A DNA stretch of 64,000 nucleotides from contig JAPPDX010000129.1 in NCBI GenBank assembly GCA_028824415.1, positions 21,856 through 85,855 of the forward strand, written 5' to 3'. Both the position numbers and the translations under genes were made by a program. Shown here piece after piece: positions 49,816-59,780 of the stretch. The stretch is from a bacterium. Its GTDB lineage: Bacteria; Actinomycetota; Acidimicrobiia; Acidimicrobiales; CATQHL01. Position 1 is the stretch's first letter. Each line of letters opens with the position of its first letter. The notes under the pieces were generated by a model. The model was not told the origin of the DNA, did no database searches, and saw only the letters and a list, made by a program, of their open reading frames with translations.

Positions 49816-50994
49816 CTAACCGGCGGGTGGGAGGAGGACGGTGTCGATGACGTGGATGATGCCGTTGGAGGCTGCGATGTCGGTGGCGATGACGGTGGCG
49901 TCGTTGACCATGACGGTGCCGCCGTCGATGGTGACGGTGATGTCGGCGCCGTTGACGGTGGCGACGCTTTGGCCGTCGAGGGTGAGGACCACTTCGGCGG
50001 GCGCCGCGAGGGGTAGCACGTGGTAGGTGAGCACCGCGGTGAGGAGTTCGGTGTTGGCGAGCACCTCGGCGGCGGTCATGTCCAGGGCTGCGAGGGCGGC
50101 GGCGAAGGCCTCCTCGGTGGGCGCGAAGACCGTGAACGGGCCGTCACCGCTGAGGACCTCGACGAGGCCGGCGGCCTGCACGGCGGCGACCAGGGTCGGG
50201 AACGCCCCCGACTCCACGGCCACCTCCACGATCGTGCCCGGCGCCGCCGGCTCCGGCTCGGGCTCCGGCGCCGGTGCTGGCTCGGGCTCCGGCTCCGGCT
50301 CGGGTTCGGGTGCTGGCTCGGGCTCCGCCTCGGGCTCGGGTGCCGGTTCGGGGGCCGGTGGGAGGAGGACGGTGTCGATGACGTGGATGATGCCGTTGGA
50401 GGCTGCGATGTCGGTGGCGATGACGGTGGCGTCGTTGACCATGACGGCGTCGCCGTTGATGGTGACGGTGATGTCTGCGCCGTTGACGGTGGCGATGCTT
50501 TGGCCGTCGAGGGTGAGGACCACCTCGGCGGGCGCGGCGAGGGGCAGCACGTGGTAGGTGAGTACCGCGGTGAGCAACTCGGTGTTGGCCAACAGGTCCT
50601 CGGCGGTCATGTCGAGGGCTGCGAGGGCGGCGGCGAAGGCGTCCTCGGTGGGCGCGAATACCGTGAAGGGGCCGTCGCCGCTGAGGACCTCGACGAGGCC
50701 GGCGGCCTGCACGGCGGCGACCAGGGTCGGGAACGCCCCCGACTCCACGGCCACCTCCACGATCGTGCCCGGCGCCGCCGGCTCCGGCTCGGGCTCCGGC
50801 GCCGGTGCTGGCTCGGGCTCCGGCTCCGGCTCGGGTTCGGGTGCTGGCTCGGGCTCATCGGGAGGCGGAGCCTCGGTTGGAGCCGGCGCGGGAGGCGGCG
50901 GTTCGACGCTCTCGTTGTCGTCGCCACCGCACGCGGCCGCAACGAGCGACAGCGCCAGCAGGACGGCCAGCAGTCGTAGGAGTTTGCTTGACAT
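49816..50994 (-). CDS. Lipoprotein with two nearly identical fasciclin (FAS1) domains
   Basis: 392 residues. The lipobox 'LVAAACGG' gives an acylated Cys near residue 22. A Pro/Glu/Ala linker, FAS1 domain 1, a second Pro/Glu linker and FAS1 domain 2 follow. Each FAS1 domain has the H1/H2 signatures 'FTVFAPTEDAFAA' / 'FTVFAPTEEAFAA', 'LTYHVLPL' and 'NGIIHVIDTVLLPP'. The domains differ at few residues, and the DNA repeat (531-bp period) shows that this is a recent internal duplication. FAS1 lipoproteins mediate surface adhesion. A SigK-like promoter is visible upstream. Confidence 0.93.
   Translation of the reverse strand: MSSKLLRLLAVLLALSLVAAACGGDDNESVEPPPPAPAPTEAPPPDEPEPAPEPEPEPEPEPAPAPEPEPEPAAPGTIVEVAVESGAFPTLVAAVQAAGLVEVLSGDGPFTVFAPTEDAFAAALAALDMTAEDLLANTELLTAVLTYHVLPLAAPAEVVLTLDGQSIATVNGADITVTINGDAVMVNDATVIATDIAASNGIIHVIDTVLLPPAPEPAPEPEAEPEPAPEPEPEPEPEPAPAPEPEPEPAAPGTIVEVAVESGAFPTLVAAVQAAGLVEVLSGDGPFTVFAPTEEAFAAALAALDMTAAEVLANTELLTAVLTYHVLPLAAPAEVVLTLDGQSVATVNGADITVTIDGGTVMVNDATVIATDIAASNGIIHVIDTVLLPPAG
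49826..50325 (-). repeat. Fasciclin gene internal direct repeat, unit A
   Basis: About 500 bp nearly identical to 50357-50856 (offset 531 bp = 177 codons). It covers one whole FAS1 domain plus most of the Pro/Glu linker. The two units keep their frame, so the duplication added a complete domain. Confidence 0.9.
50357..50856 (-). repeat. Fasciclin gene internal direct repeat, unit B
   Basis: The partner of 49826-50325. The linker in this N-terminal unit then runs into the region after the lipobox. The few substitutions are scattered and mostly synonymous or conservative. Confidence 0.9.
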
Positions 50995-51027
50995 GATCTT
51001 CTCCGTGTCTCGGGGACTTCACCGTGA

Positions 51028-51055
51028 CTACGGAACGAAGAGCGCGATTGGATGC
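51028..51055 (-). promoter_or_regulatory. Candidate SigK-like ECF promoter upstream of the fasciclin gene
   Basis: Reading the minus strand, GCATCC (51050-51055) and CCGTAG (51028-51033) are separated by 16 bases, about 34 bases before the fasciclin ATG. This is close to the mycobacterial SigK pattern CCATCC - 16/17 - CCGAAT. It was found by eye, so treat it as a hypothesis. Confidence 0.4.
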
Positions 51056-51171
51056 AGCAAACCCGGGAGTTCGATTCTCCAGGTGGGATTGGCTCGGTTG
51101 AAGGGTCGCTGCCGGACTACCGCGAGCCGAGTCCAACGGGCCGGGCGCAGATCAGTTCGCGCGACCCGAAG

Positions 51172-52128
51172 CTAGATCGTCGGCCGGGTCCTTTGGCGCT
51201 GCCAGGGACGACCGACCCGATCGCGGGCCAGATCGGCCCGGGCGTGGGTGACCACCGCACCCACGATCAACAGCCCGCCGACCACGGTGAGAACCGGTGG
51301 CGCCTCGCTCACCACGATCCACGCCGCCAGAATCGAGCAGGGTGTCTCGCTCGTGGCCAGGAGCGCGGCCTCTGCCGCCCGGAGGCGCCGGACCCCTTCG
51401 GTCCACAGGATCAGCGCCACAGCGAACACCAGCCCGAACGCCACAGCGAGAGGCATCTCGGAGGCGTCCATCCCGAGCGGGTCGGCCACCATGAGCGCCA
51501 CCGGGAACAGCACGACTCCTGATCCCGCTTGCGCCAAGAGAGCATCGGTGCCAGGGAAGCGGCGGATCAGCACGATCAGCGAAGCCAACGTGATCGACAG
51601 AGCGACGGCCAGCAGATCCCCCTCCAGATTGCCGGCCCCGAGGCTCCCGGTCACGGTCAGGATCACACCTCCGAACGACACCACCGCGGCGATGATCGTC
51701 GATCGCCGCAGACCCTCACGCAGAATCAGCCATCCGAGCCCCGCCGCCATGAACGGTATGGTCGCCATGATCACCGACACGTTGGCCACAGCCGTCCTCT
51801 GAAGCGCAGTGACCAGCAGCACCATGGCCGCGCCGTTGAGGGTGAGCAGCACCATCGCCTTGGCGGACGAAACCGGGTCGAGGCGGACCCGAATCGGCTC
51901 AGCGTCGCGCCACCGGCGCCACCGGACGTAGGCCACGATGACCGGGGTCGCGACCAGGCCGCGCCAGCTTGCGATCTCCCAGGCGCCGCCCTCGATGCTG
52001 CGGGTGAACACACCCGACATGCCGAAGCACAGCCCGGAGGCGAGCATGACAGCCGCGCCCACCCGCCGCGACCGCGATCGGGCCGTGTGCCGGTCCGAAG
52101 TCAACTCAGAGGAAGCACAGCAATCCAT
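51172..52128 (-). CDS. EamA-family (DMT) transporter
   Basis: 318 residues with ten predicted membrane helices in two EamA repeats: 'MLASGLCFGMSGVFTRSIEG' opens the first and 'EGDLLAVALSITLASLIVLI' the second. 'ETPCSILAAWIVVSEAPPVL' near the end is a typical final-helix pattern. Family members export amino acids or other metabolites. The substrate is unknown. It starts at ATG 52126-52128, 86 bp downstream of the threonine-synthase-like gene on the same strand. Confidence 0.88.
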   Translation of the reverse strand: MDCCASSELTSDRHTARSRSRRVGAAVMLASGLCFGMSGVFTRSIEGGAWEIASWRGLVATPVIVAYVRWRRWRDAEPIRVRLDPVSSAKAMVLLTLNGAAMVLLVTALQRTAVANVSVIMATIPFMAAGLGWLILREGLRRSTIIAAVVSFGGVILTVTGSLGAGNLEGDLLAVALSITLASLIVLIRRFPGTDALLAQAGSGVVLFPVALMVADPLGMDASEMPLAVAFGLVFAVALILWTEGVRRLRAAEAALLATSETPCSILAAWIVVSEAPPVLTVVGGLLIVGAVVTHARADLARDRVGRPWQRQRTRPTI

Positions 52129-52214
52129 CAGCGTCCAACTTCCTCTGCGTCCGACCTTCGAGCCTATTCCGAGCCTCCCCGGGTCTCGTGCCGGCTCAAG
52201 GACGCAGGTTCGCG

Positions 52215-53432
<1,218 letters not shown>

Positions 53433-53443
53433 CGGCTCTCTCC

Positions 53444-55864
53444 TCACGCCCGGGGGCGTTCGTGGGCGGGGTCGAACATGGGCTCGGTCCGCACGACCGC
53501 GGCGCAGCGCACACCGATGATGTCGACGGCCAGCTCGGTCCCGGGCTCGGCGTGCTCGGGCGCGACGTAGCCCATGGCGATGTTGACCTTCATCGTGTGC
53601 CCGTAGCCGCCGCTGGTGACCACGCCGACCAGGTCGTCGCCGGCCCAGATGGGATCGCCTGTGTGGGCGGCCGCCTCGTCGTTGGTGACCTCGAGGGCGA
53701 CGAACCGGCGCCGGTCGCCGGCCCGGTGCTGGGCGACGATGGCATCGCGCCCCCGGAAGTCCTTGTCGAGGTCGACGAATCGGTCGAGCCCGGCCTCGAG
53801 CACCGTGTACTCGGTGTGGAGATCGCTCTTCCACGCCCGGTAGTTCTTCTCGAGGCGCATCGACTCGGTGGCCAGCAGGCCGAAGTTCACCATGCCGAGC
53901 GGCTCACCCGCCGCCGACAGCGCTTCGTAGACGGCAACCGAGTGCTCGATCGGGAAATGGAGCTCCCAGCCGAGTTCGCCGGTGAAGCTCAGCCGGAGCG
54001 CCCGCACCGCGATGCCGCCGCTGATGATCTCGCGGGTCGACAGCCACGGGAACGACTCGTTGTCGAGCGGGTGATCGGTGACCGCGCCGAGCACGTGGCG
54101 TGACCGGGGACCGGCCACCATGAGGGCGTTGTGGGTGTCGCTGAGGTTGGTGATGGTGACGGCGGCCGGAGGGTCAGCCTCGTTCAGAACGTCGAGGTCG
54201 TGCCACTCGGCCGGCGCCGCGCTGAGCAGCCAGAAGTAGTCCTCGGCGAGCCGCAGCATTGTGAACTCCGACCGGAACCGGCCCTTCTCGTCGCTCACGT
54301 AGGCGAGCGCGCTGCGGCCGATGGCCGGCAGGCGACCGGCCGTCAGGTGGTTGAACCACTCGTCGGCGCCCGATCCGGTGACCTCGAAGCGGGTGAAGCC
54401 CGAGATCTCCACGACGCCGACGTTGTCGCGCACCGCACGTGCCTCGGTGCCCACCTGATCGTGGAAGGTCGAGAAGCGGAACTCCGGCACGTGCTCGAAG
54501 TCGTTGCGGGCCTGGTGGAAATAGAGCACTCGCTCCCAGCCGTTGAGCGCGCCGAACTCGGCTCCTTTGGCCGCCAGCACGTCGTACAGCGGTGTGCACT
54601 TCGCCTTGCGGCCTGCGGGCCGGTGTTCGTCGGGACGGTGGAAGACGAACTCGCGCTGGTATTCCTCGACCGCCTTCGCCGAGGCGTAGGCCTCGTCGGC
54701 GTACCGGGTGAAGCGGCGGGGATCCAGGCACCAGGAGTCCCACTCGGACTCGCCGTCGACGATGATCTCCGCCAGAACTTTGCCGAGACCGCCGCCCTCG
54801 CCGATGCCGGCTCGGATGCCCAGCATGGCGTAGCCGTTGCGAACGCCCGGCAGCTTGCCGACGAGCGGGACACCGTCCCCGGAGTAGGTGATCGGGCCGT
54901 TGATCACCGAGGAGATCCCCGCGGTCTGCAACACGGGGAGGCGCTCCATGACCCGCTCCATGTTGTCGGCGATGCGGTCGAGGTCGGGCGGCTCGAGCTT
55001 GTTGGCGAAGTCGTTGGGGATGTGTTGGCGGCCCCAGGTCTTGCAGCGCTGCTCGTAGATGCCGACCAGTAGGCCGTCGTGTTCCTGGCGGCTGTAGAAG
55101 TCGTCGCCCGGGTCGCGGATGAGCGGTACCCGCCTCTCGAGGGCCTTGAGTTCGGGCAACTCCTCGGTGAGGAGGTACTGGTGCTCCATCGACGACACCG
55201 CGGACTCCAACCCGTAGAACCTGCCGACCTGGTGGACTCGGTACCCGGCGGCGTTCACGAAGCTCTCAGTTTCGATGTCGCCCTTGTTGGTACGAACGAG
55301 CCAGCCGTCGGCGGTGGATTCGAGGCCGATCACCTCGGTGTGGCGGAACACCTGGCCGCCGTTGCGGCGACCGGCCCTGCAGAGGCCGTTGACCAGGCCC
55401 GTCGGGTCGATGTCACCGTCCACGGGGTCCCACAGGCCACAGGTCAGGCCGGCGACGTCGAGCAGCGGGTGTGCTTCGGCCATCTCCGACGGGCCGAGCA
55501 CCTCGAAGTCGACGCCCATTCCCTTGGCCATGCCGACGAAGTGCCGGTAGCCGTCGAGGTCGGACCGGTCGTAGCCGAGTCGGATCCCGCCGTCGTCGCG
55601 GTGGTACGTGATCGGCGCCTCGGGGTCGGCGGCCAATCTCGTGTAGAGCTCGACGGAGTACTTCTTCAGGCCGACCATCGTCTGGACCGCGCCGAACTGG
55701 GTGACCTGACCGGCGGCGTGCCACGTGGAGCCCGATGCCAACTCGTCGCGTTCGACGAGCACGACGTCGGTCCAGCCGTGCTCGGTGAGGTGGTAGAAGG
55801 TGCTGGCGCCGCCGACACCACCGCCGATCACGACCACTCTTGCCCGAGCGGGAAGGTTGCTCAC
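53444..55864 (-). CDS. Dimethylglycine/sarcosine dehydrogenase-like FAD enzyme with GcvT domain
   Basis: 806 residues. The N-terminal DAO domain has the Rossmann motif 'VVVIGGGVGGAS' (residues 10-21) and H49 in 'STWHAAGQV', the position that covalently binds FAD in this family. The C-terminal half is a GcvT/aminomethyltransferase domain with 'GVVEISGFTRFEVTGSGADE' and 'LSFTGELGWELHFP', which passes the released methyl as methylene-tetrahydrofolate. Expected substrates are dimethylglycine, sarcosine or a related N-methyl compound. It starts at GTG 55862-55864. Downstream of an MttB-family methyltransferase on the same strand, it fits a stepwise demethylation route. Confidence 0.9.
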   Translation of the reverse strand: MSNLPARARVVVIGGGVGGASTFYHLTEHGWTDVVLVERDELASGSTWHAAGQVTQFGAVQTMVGLKKYSVELYTRLAADPEAPITYHRDDGGIRLGYDRSDLDGYRHFVGMAKGMGVDFEVLGPSEMAEAHPLLDVAGLTCGLWDPVDGDIDPTGLVNGLCRAGRRNGGQVFRHTEVIGLESTADGWLVRTNKGDIETESFVNAAGYRVHQVGRFYGLESAVSSMEHQYLLTEELPELKALERRVPLIRDPGDDFYSRQEHDGLLVGIYEQRCKTWGRQHIPNDFANKLEPPDLDRIADNMERVMERLPVLQTAGISSVINGPITYSGDGVPLVGKLPGVRNGYAMLGIRAGIGEGGGLGKVLAEIIVDGESEWDSWCLDPRRFTRYADEAYASAKAVEEYQREFVFHRPDEHRPAGRKAKCTPLYDVLAAKGAEFGALNGWERVLYFHQARNDFEHVPEFRFSTFHDQVGTEARAVRDNVGVVEISGFTRFEVTGSGADEWFNHLTAGRLPAIGRSALAYVSDEKGRFRSEFTMLRLAEDYFWLLSAAPAEWHDLDVLNEADPPAAVTITNLSDTHNALMVAGPRSRHVLGAVTDHPLDNESFPWLSTREIISGGIAVRALRLSFTGELGWELHFPIEHSVAVYEALSAAGEPLGMVNFGLLATESMRLEKNYRAWKSDLHTEYTVLEAGLDRFVDLDKDFRGRDAIVAQHRAGDRRRFVALEVTNDEAAAHTGDPIWAGDDLVGVVTSGGYGHTMKVNIAMGYVAPEHAEPGTELAVDIIGVRCAAVVRTEPMFDPAHERPRA

Positions 55865-55937
55865 GCCCCGCTCCCCACTTGTTCACCGGGAGCCCTGGCC
55901 TCGGGATCGATGTCGGGTACGAGGAGTCCGGGGGCGC

Positions 55938-57518
55938 TCATGCGGGCTCGGTCCACCTGGGGCCGGCGGGCGTCATGTCGCTCGGGTCGAGGCTGATCGG
56001 GTAACGGGCCCGGATCTCGGCGTCCTGGTCGGCGGTGAGGTACATCGGGTGGTGCTGCATCAGCTCACCCAGCCGGCGCCGGGCCCCCGCGCGTACATCG
56101 GGAGCGCCCTTGGACTCCCACTCCTCGGGCGTGGAACGGTCGCCGATGTTGGGGTAGAGGTACTCGGTCTGCATCATCGACAGCGTCTGTGCGGTGCCGA
56201 GGAAGTGCCCCTCACCGAAGCAGACCGACTCGATCACCTCCAGCGCCAGGGTCTCCTCGGTGACCTCGACCCCCCGGACGGCCCGGAGGGCGTAGCCGAG
56301 GAGTTCGTCGTCGATCACGAACTGCTCGAAGGAGGCGCCCAGCAGGCTGGCCAGCATGCCCGACGACTCATAGACCAGGTTGGCGCCGGCGGTGCCGGCG
56401 AGCACGGTGGTGATCCCCTTCTCGTAGCCGGCCTGGGCATCCGGGAGCTTGGAGTCGGCCATGCCCGCGGCGACCCCGCACGGGAGCCCGAATCGCTTCG
56501 CCACCTGAGCGGCCGCCGCGTTGAGCACGGCCGTCTCAGCCGCTCCGCCGACCATCGATCCGGTGCGGAGGTCCGACACGAACGGCCAGTTGGAGAAGAT
56601 CATCGGGTGACCCGCTCGGGTGAGGTTGACGAGCGCCAGCGACGCCAGCGTCTCGGCGGTGGTGATCACGAGCGTTCCGGCCAGAGGTGCCGGCGAGGTG
56701 GCACCGGCCTGCCCGGCGGTGATCGCGTTGATCGGCATGCCAGCCTCGACCGCCGAGATGAGGGTCTCGCAGGCGTCGGCGCCGTAGCGCAGGGGCGGGA
56801 CGATCGGGCTGGAGTGCAGCTTGCAGAACGGGCGGCGGGCGAAGCGGCCACGCCCGCCGGCGGCGATGTCGAACATCTCCACGACGGGCTTCACGTTCTC
56901 GGGAACGGTGATGGCCGTGCCGACGTGCTTCGTTGTGGCCGCCAGCAGGCAGTAGGCGGTGTTGACGTCGAGGTCGTAGGGGTCGGGGAGGTCGGTCGCG
57001 ATGACGCAGCGGGTGAACCAGTGCACGTTGGCGAGCTGGTCGGCCAGGCGGGTGAAGTCGTAGAGATCGACCAGGGTCGACGGCCGGTACGTGTCGCTGC
57101 GGTGGTCGAACACCGAGACAGCGGCCCCGCCCGTGCCGAAGTGCACGCGATCGCCGCTGATGTCGAGGTCGTGCCGCGGGTCGCGGCCGTGGAGAGTGAA
57201 GTCCTTGGCCGCGCCGTCGATCAGTGCCTCCATGAGAGGCCGGGGAAGGCAGAGGCGACCGGCGTCGTTCAGCTCGGCGCCGGCGTCGAGGGCCGCTTCG
57301 AGCAGACGCGGGACGGGGTCGGCCACGCCGACTCGGGCGAGCACGTCGAAGGCGCCATCACAGACCCGCGATACCTCATCGTCGGTCAGTGGCCGGTACG
57401 CACCTCCAAGGAAGCCGGGTCGTATCGGCGCTTCGGCGCGCTCGGGTCCGTTGGCGCGTTCGCGGCGCTTGGCCTCGCGGGCCTGACCACGGCGATGGGG
57501 ACGATCCGACGTACTCAC
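55938..57518 (-). CDS. MttB-family methyltransferase, non-pyrrolysine type
   Basis: 526 residues in one open frame with no in-frame amber codon, so this is a non-Pyl member of the trimethylamine methyltransferase family, like the glycine betaine methyltransferases. Typical segments are 'HFGTGGAAVSVFDHRSD', 'GTAITVPENVKPVVEMF', 'ADACETLISAVEAGMPI' and 'LESIGEGHFLGTAQT'-like ('IESVCFGEGHFLGTAQ'). It probably transfers a methyl from a quaternary amine to a corrinoid protein. No corrinoid protein gene is visible in the window. The GTG start is 57516-57518. The oxidoreductase gene follows 73 bp downstream. Confidence 0.87.
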   Translation of the reverse strand: MSTSDRPHRRGQAREAKRRERANGPERAEAPIRPGFLGGAYRPLTDDEVSRVCDGAFDVLARVGVADPVPRLLEAALDAGAELNDAGRLCLPRPLMEALIDGAAKDFTLHGRDPRHDLDISGDRVHFGTGGAAVSVFDHRSDTYRPSTLVDLYDFTRLADQLANVHWFTRCVIATDLPDPYDLDVNTAYCLLAATTKHVGTAITVPENVKPVVEMFDIAAGGRGRFARRPFCKLHSSPIVPPLRYGADACETLISAVEAGMPINAITAGQAGATSPAPLAGTLVITTAETLASLALVNLTRAGHPMIFSNWPFVSDLRTGSMVGGAAETAVLNAAAAQVAKRFGLPCGVAAGMADSKLPDAQAGYEKGITTVLAGTAGANLVYESSGMLASLLGASFEQFVIDDELLGYALRAVRGVEVTEETLALEVIESVCFGEGHFLGTAQTLSMMQTEYLYPNIGDRSTPEEWESKGAPDVRAGARRRLGELMQHHPMYLTADQDAEIRARYPISLDPSDMTPAGPRWTEPA

Positions 57519-57551
57519 TCGCTTCTCCGCGCTGTATCTCGGCGATCCTGA

Positions 57552-57953
57552 TCAGTCCAGGTGAGACCCCGGCGATTTCAGCTCGCGCAGGAGGTCGGCG
57601 ATCTCCTCGACGGAAGTCTCCTCTGCGGCCACGCGCATGACGAGCTCGTACACGTCGTCGTTGTGAGCCGCTGCCAGGGAGGCTCCGTTGAGTTCGAGGA
57701 ACACCGCCGTGGCGAGCCATCCCAGGCGCTTGTTGCCGTCGATGAGCGCGTGGTTGTTGACAACGGAATGCAGTAGTGCGGCCGCCTTGGTCCAGATGTC
57801 GGGATAGGCGTCAGAGCCGAACGCGCTCGCCTGGGGGCGCGCCGCTGCGGCGGTCAGCAGTCCGACATCGCGGACCGGCGGGGGATCTCCGAGCAGGCGG
57901 CGTGCGAGTTCGATCAGGTCGTCGGTGTCGAGGAACTCGACCGGACCGGTCAC
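57552..57953 (-). CDS. doc: Doc-type toxin (Fic fold)
   Basis: 133 residues with the Doc variant of the Fic motif, 'HALIDGNKRLGW' (H68, D72, N74, K75, R76). Doc proteins inactivate EF-Tu by phosphorylation; the short Gly-Asn-Lys form is that of Doc rather than AMPylating Fic enzymes. The GTG at 57951-57953 overlaps the antitoxin stop (GTGA), a typical toxin-antitoxin arrangement. The size is normal for the family. Confidence 0.9.
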   Translation of the reverse strand: MTGPVEFLDTDDLIELARRLLGDPPPVRDVGLLTAAAARPQASAFGSDAYPDIWTKAAALLHSVVNNHALIDGNKRLGWLATAVFLELNGASLAAAHNDDVYELVMRVAAEETSVEEIADLLRELKSPGSHLD

Positions 57954-58147
57954 TCTCCCAGGCGCTGCAGCGCCTCGGCGTGGCGGTCCATCACCAACTC
58001 GGCCGCAGCGCCGACTCGGTCCTGATGGTCGCGGCGCGCCACGAACTCGCGCACGGCCCGGCGGGCCGCCTCCTGCATCGATACGCCGTCGAGGGCAGCG
58101 CGCTCGCGCAGGGCGTGGCGTTCCTCATCGGTCAGCCGCAATGTCAT
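57950..58147 (-). CDS. Ribbon-helix-helix antitoxin paired with Doc
   Basis: 65 residues from ATG 58145-58147: 'MTLRLTDEERHALRERAALD' and 'EAARRAVREFVARRDHQDR'. The beta strand followed by two helices is an RHH/CopG-like DNA-binding fold, with a C-terminal tail that would wrap Doc. It differs from the classical Phd antitoxin, but RHH-Doc pairs are known. A near-perfect inverted repeat lies just upstream and may be its operator. Confidence 0.85.
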   Translation of the reverse strand: MTLRLTDEERHALRERAALDGVSMQEAARRAVREFVARRDHQDRVGAAAELVMDRHAEALQRLGE

Positions 58148-58161
58148 AGCCACAAGCACAT

Positions 58162-58178
58162 GGTATCACAGCGATACC
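58162..58178. promoter_or_regulatory. Inverted repeat, candidate antitoxin operator
   Basis: GGTATC and GATACC are separated by five bases, 15 bp upstream of the antitoxin ATG. This is the position and size expected of an RHH dimer site for autoregulation of the toxin-antitoxin operon. Confidence 0.5.
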
Positions 58179-58287
58179 GCAGATGCTCAGTCCTGCGGCT
58201 TGGGAGAGGATGTGACCATAGGCTGAGAACCGGACGAACTCTGGCTCACGTCGTGGAGTTGGGTTCGACGTTGGACGGGGAGGTCAG

Positions 58288-59445
58288 ATGGGAAGGGGGC
58301 TTGTTATCGCGGCTGCCAGCCTCACTCTGGCGCTCTGGGGTTCTGCCTGCGGTGATGCAGACCGGGTGACGGTTCCCGAGCCTCTCGGCGAGGCGGGTTC
58401 GGTGGCGGCGCCTGCGGCTCAGGAGAACGACGCGCCGGTGGAGGAGGCGCAGATTCGCCGGCTCTTGGAGGAGTTCGTAGACGGCGGGCAGAGCGTCGGC
58501 GTGGTGGCCGGCTTCGTGCGCGACGGCGAGCGCATCGTGGTCGGTCACGGCCGGTTGTCAGCGGAGGATCCCGGGGCGCCCGACGGTGACACGGTGTTCG
58601 AGATCGGCTCGGTCACCAAGGTGTTCACGTCGATCGTTCTGGCCGATCTGGAGCTGAGTGGGGATCTGGCGCTTGACACGCCGGTGCAGAGCCTCGTCGG
58701 CGACGAGGTTCGGGTGCCGGTGCGAGACGGCGCCGAGATCACGCTCGGGCACCTGGCTACTCACAGTTCCGGACTGCCTCGGCTGCCCGACAACCTGGCG
58801 CCGGCCGATTGGGCCAACCCGTACGCCGACTACACCGTTGAGCATCTCTACGAGTTCTTGGCCGAACACAAGTTGGCTCGAGACATTGGCGAGGCCGTCG
58901 AGTACTCGAATCTCGGCTACGGCCTGCTGGGCCACGTCCTAGCCCTCCGAGAGGGAGTCGACTACGAGACGCTGATCACCCAGCGGATCCTCGAACCGCT
59001 GGAGATGTCGGACACAGCGGTCGAGTTGACACCGCCGTCGCGGGAGCGACTCGCCCCCGGTCACGACGAGGATCTCCAGCCGGTGCCCAACTGGGATATC
59101 CCGGCTCTCGCCGGCGCGGGATCCCTGCGTTCGACGGTCAACGATCTTCTGATCTTCCTGGAAGCCAATCTCGGGTTGCGCCAGACGCCTCTACGCGAAG
59201 CGATGGCCCGCACCCACGTCCCGCAGGTCACGGATCCAGGGCTGGGGATGGACATCGGGCTGGGGTGGATCATCGCCGACGACGGCGACCGCCGGGTCGT
59301 GTGGCACAACGGCGCCACCGGCGGCTACAGCTCGTTCATCGGCTTCGATCCCCAGGCCCGCGAGGGGGTAGTCGTTCTCTCGAACTCGGTGATCAGCGTC
59401 GACGGTCTCGCCTACCGCCTGCTGACCAGCGACTTCGACGAGTGA
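58288..59445 (+). CDS. Exported beta-lactamase-family serine hydrolase (lipoprotein)
   Basis: 385 residues from ATG 58288 with GGGGAGG upstream. The lipobox 'LALWGSAC' gives Cys 21. The catalytic S108-V-T-K111 is in 'FEIGSVTKVFTS', the Y-x-N motif in 'EAVEYSNLGYGLLG', and the third motif appears as 'VWHNGATGGYSS'. It belongs to the AmpC/DD-peptidase/EstB superfamily; a cell-envelope peptidase or esterase is as likely as a beta-lactamase. It is the last chromosomal gene before the ssrA island, whose distal att-like repeat lies 53 bp after its stop. Confidence 0.9.
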   Translation: MGRGLVIAAASLTLALWGSACGDADRVTVPEPLGEAGSVAAPAAQENDAPVEEAQIRRLLEEFVDGGQSVGVVAGFVRDGERIVVGHGRLSAEDPGAPDGDTVFEIGSVTKVFTSIVLADLELSGDLALDTPVQSLVGDEVRVPVRDGAEITLGHLATHSSGLPRLPDNLAPADWANPYADYTVEHLYEFLAEHKLARDIGEAVEYSNLGYGLLGHVLALREGVDYETLITQRILEPLEMSDTAVELTPPSRERLAPGHDEDLQPVPNWDIPALAGAGSLRSTVNDLLIFLEANLGLRQTPLREAMARTHVPQVTDPGLGMDIGLGWIIADDGDRRVVWHNGATGGYSSFIGFDPQAREGVVVLSNSVISVDGLAYRLLTSDFDE

Positions 59446-59780
59446 ACGGGCCAAGGTCGATCGCGGAGCGCAATACATAGGACGACATTGCGCCCAAAGT
59501 GGAGCTGGGGGGAATCGCACTGCATGAAAAAGAGCAGTTCAGAGTGCATTTGCCGGACTGTGTCGGCACTTTTCCCACGCGCTTTCCCACGCGGACCGCG
59601 GAACTTGACATGCCGGTGTACCGGCAAAGTTGCCTGGTGACCCTCGCGCCGGTCGTGACCGCTGCGGGCGCTCAACCTGTGCGAGACAAGGTCCGCTATG
59701 CCGCGATCACCACCCAAGATCAATCAAGCTGACCGCGCGAGTCCCGGGCACGCCTGACGTTGCCTGGTGCTTGGTGAGGT
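59446..59780. other. Distal flank of the ssrA island, no gene seen
   Basis: 335 bases. They contain the 20-nt copy of the ssrA 3' end (59498-59517) and, from about 59570 to 59600, two TTCCCACG(C)-type motifs resembling those near 63680-63700 at the other end. I find no convincing ORF. Confidence 0.55.
59498..59517. repeat. att-like direct repeat, distal copy
   Basis: Twenty bases identical to 63834-63853, i.e. to the last 18 bases of the ssrA gene plus two downstream bases. The next base differs (C versus A). Copies of a tmRNA 3' end at this distance are the usual trace of integration by a tyrosine recombinase. Confidence 0.8.

Noticed and set aside
51040..51110. tRNA-like sequence (GGAG-TTCGATT-CTCC T-arm) upstream of the fasciclin gene
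   Set aside because: No matching acceptor strand, D-arm or anticodon arm could be found at the right distances; only the T-arm-like element is present.
55938..57518. Pyrrolysine-containing trimethylamine methyltransferase
   Set aside because: The frame is complete without an in-frame TAG, so this is a non-pyrrolysine MttB homologue.
58288..59445. Antibiotic-resistance beta-lactamase
   Set aside because: The SxxK and YxN motifs only define the broad class C/DD-peptidase/esterase fold; nothing in the sequence or its neighbours (no AmpR, no resistance context) supports a resistance role. The same applies to 40426-41649.
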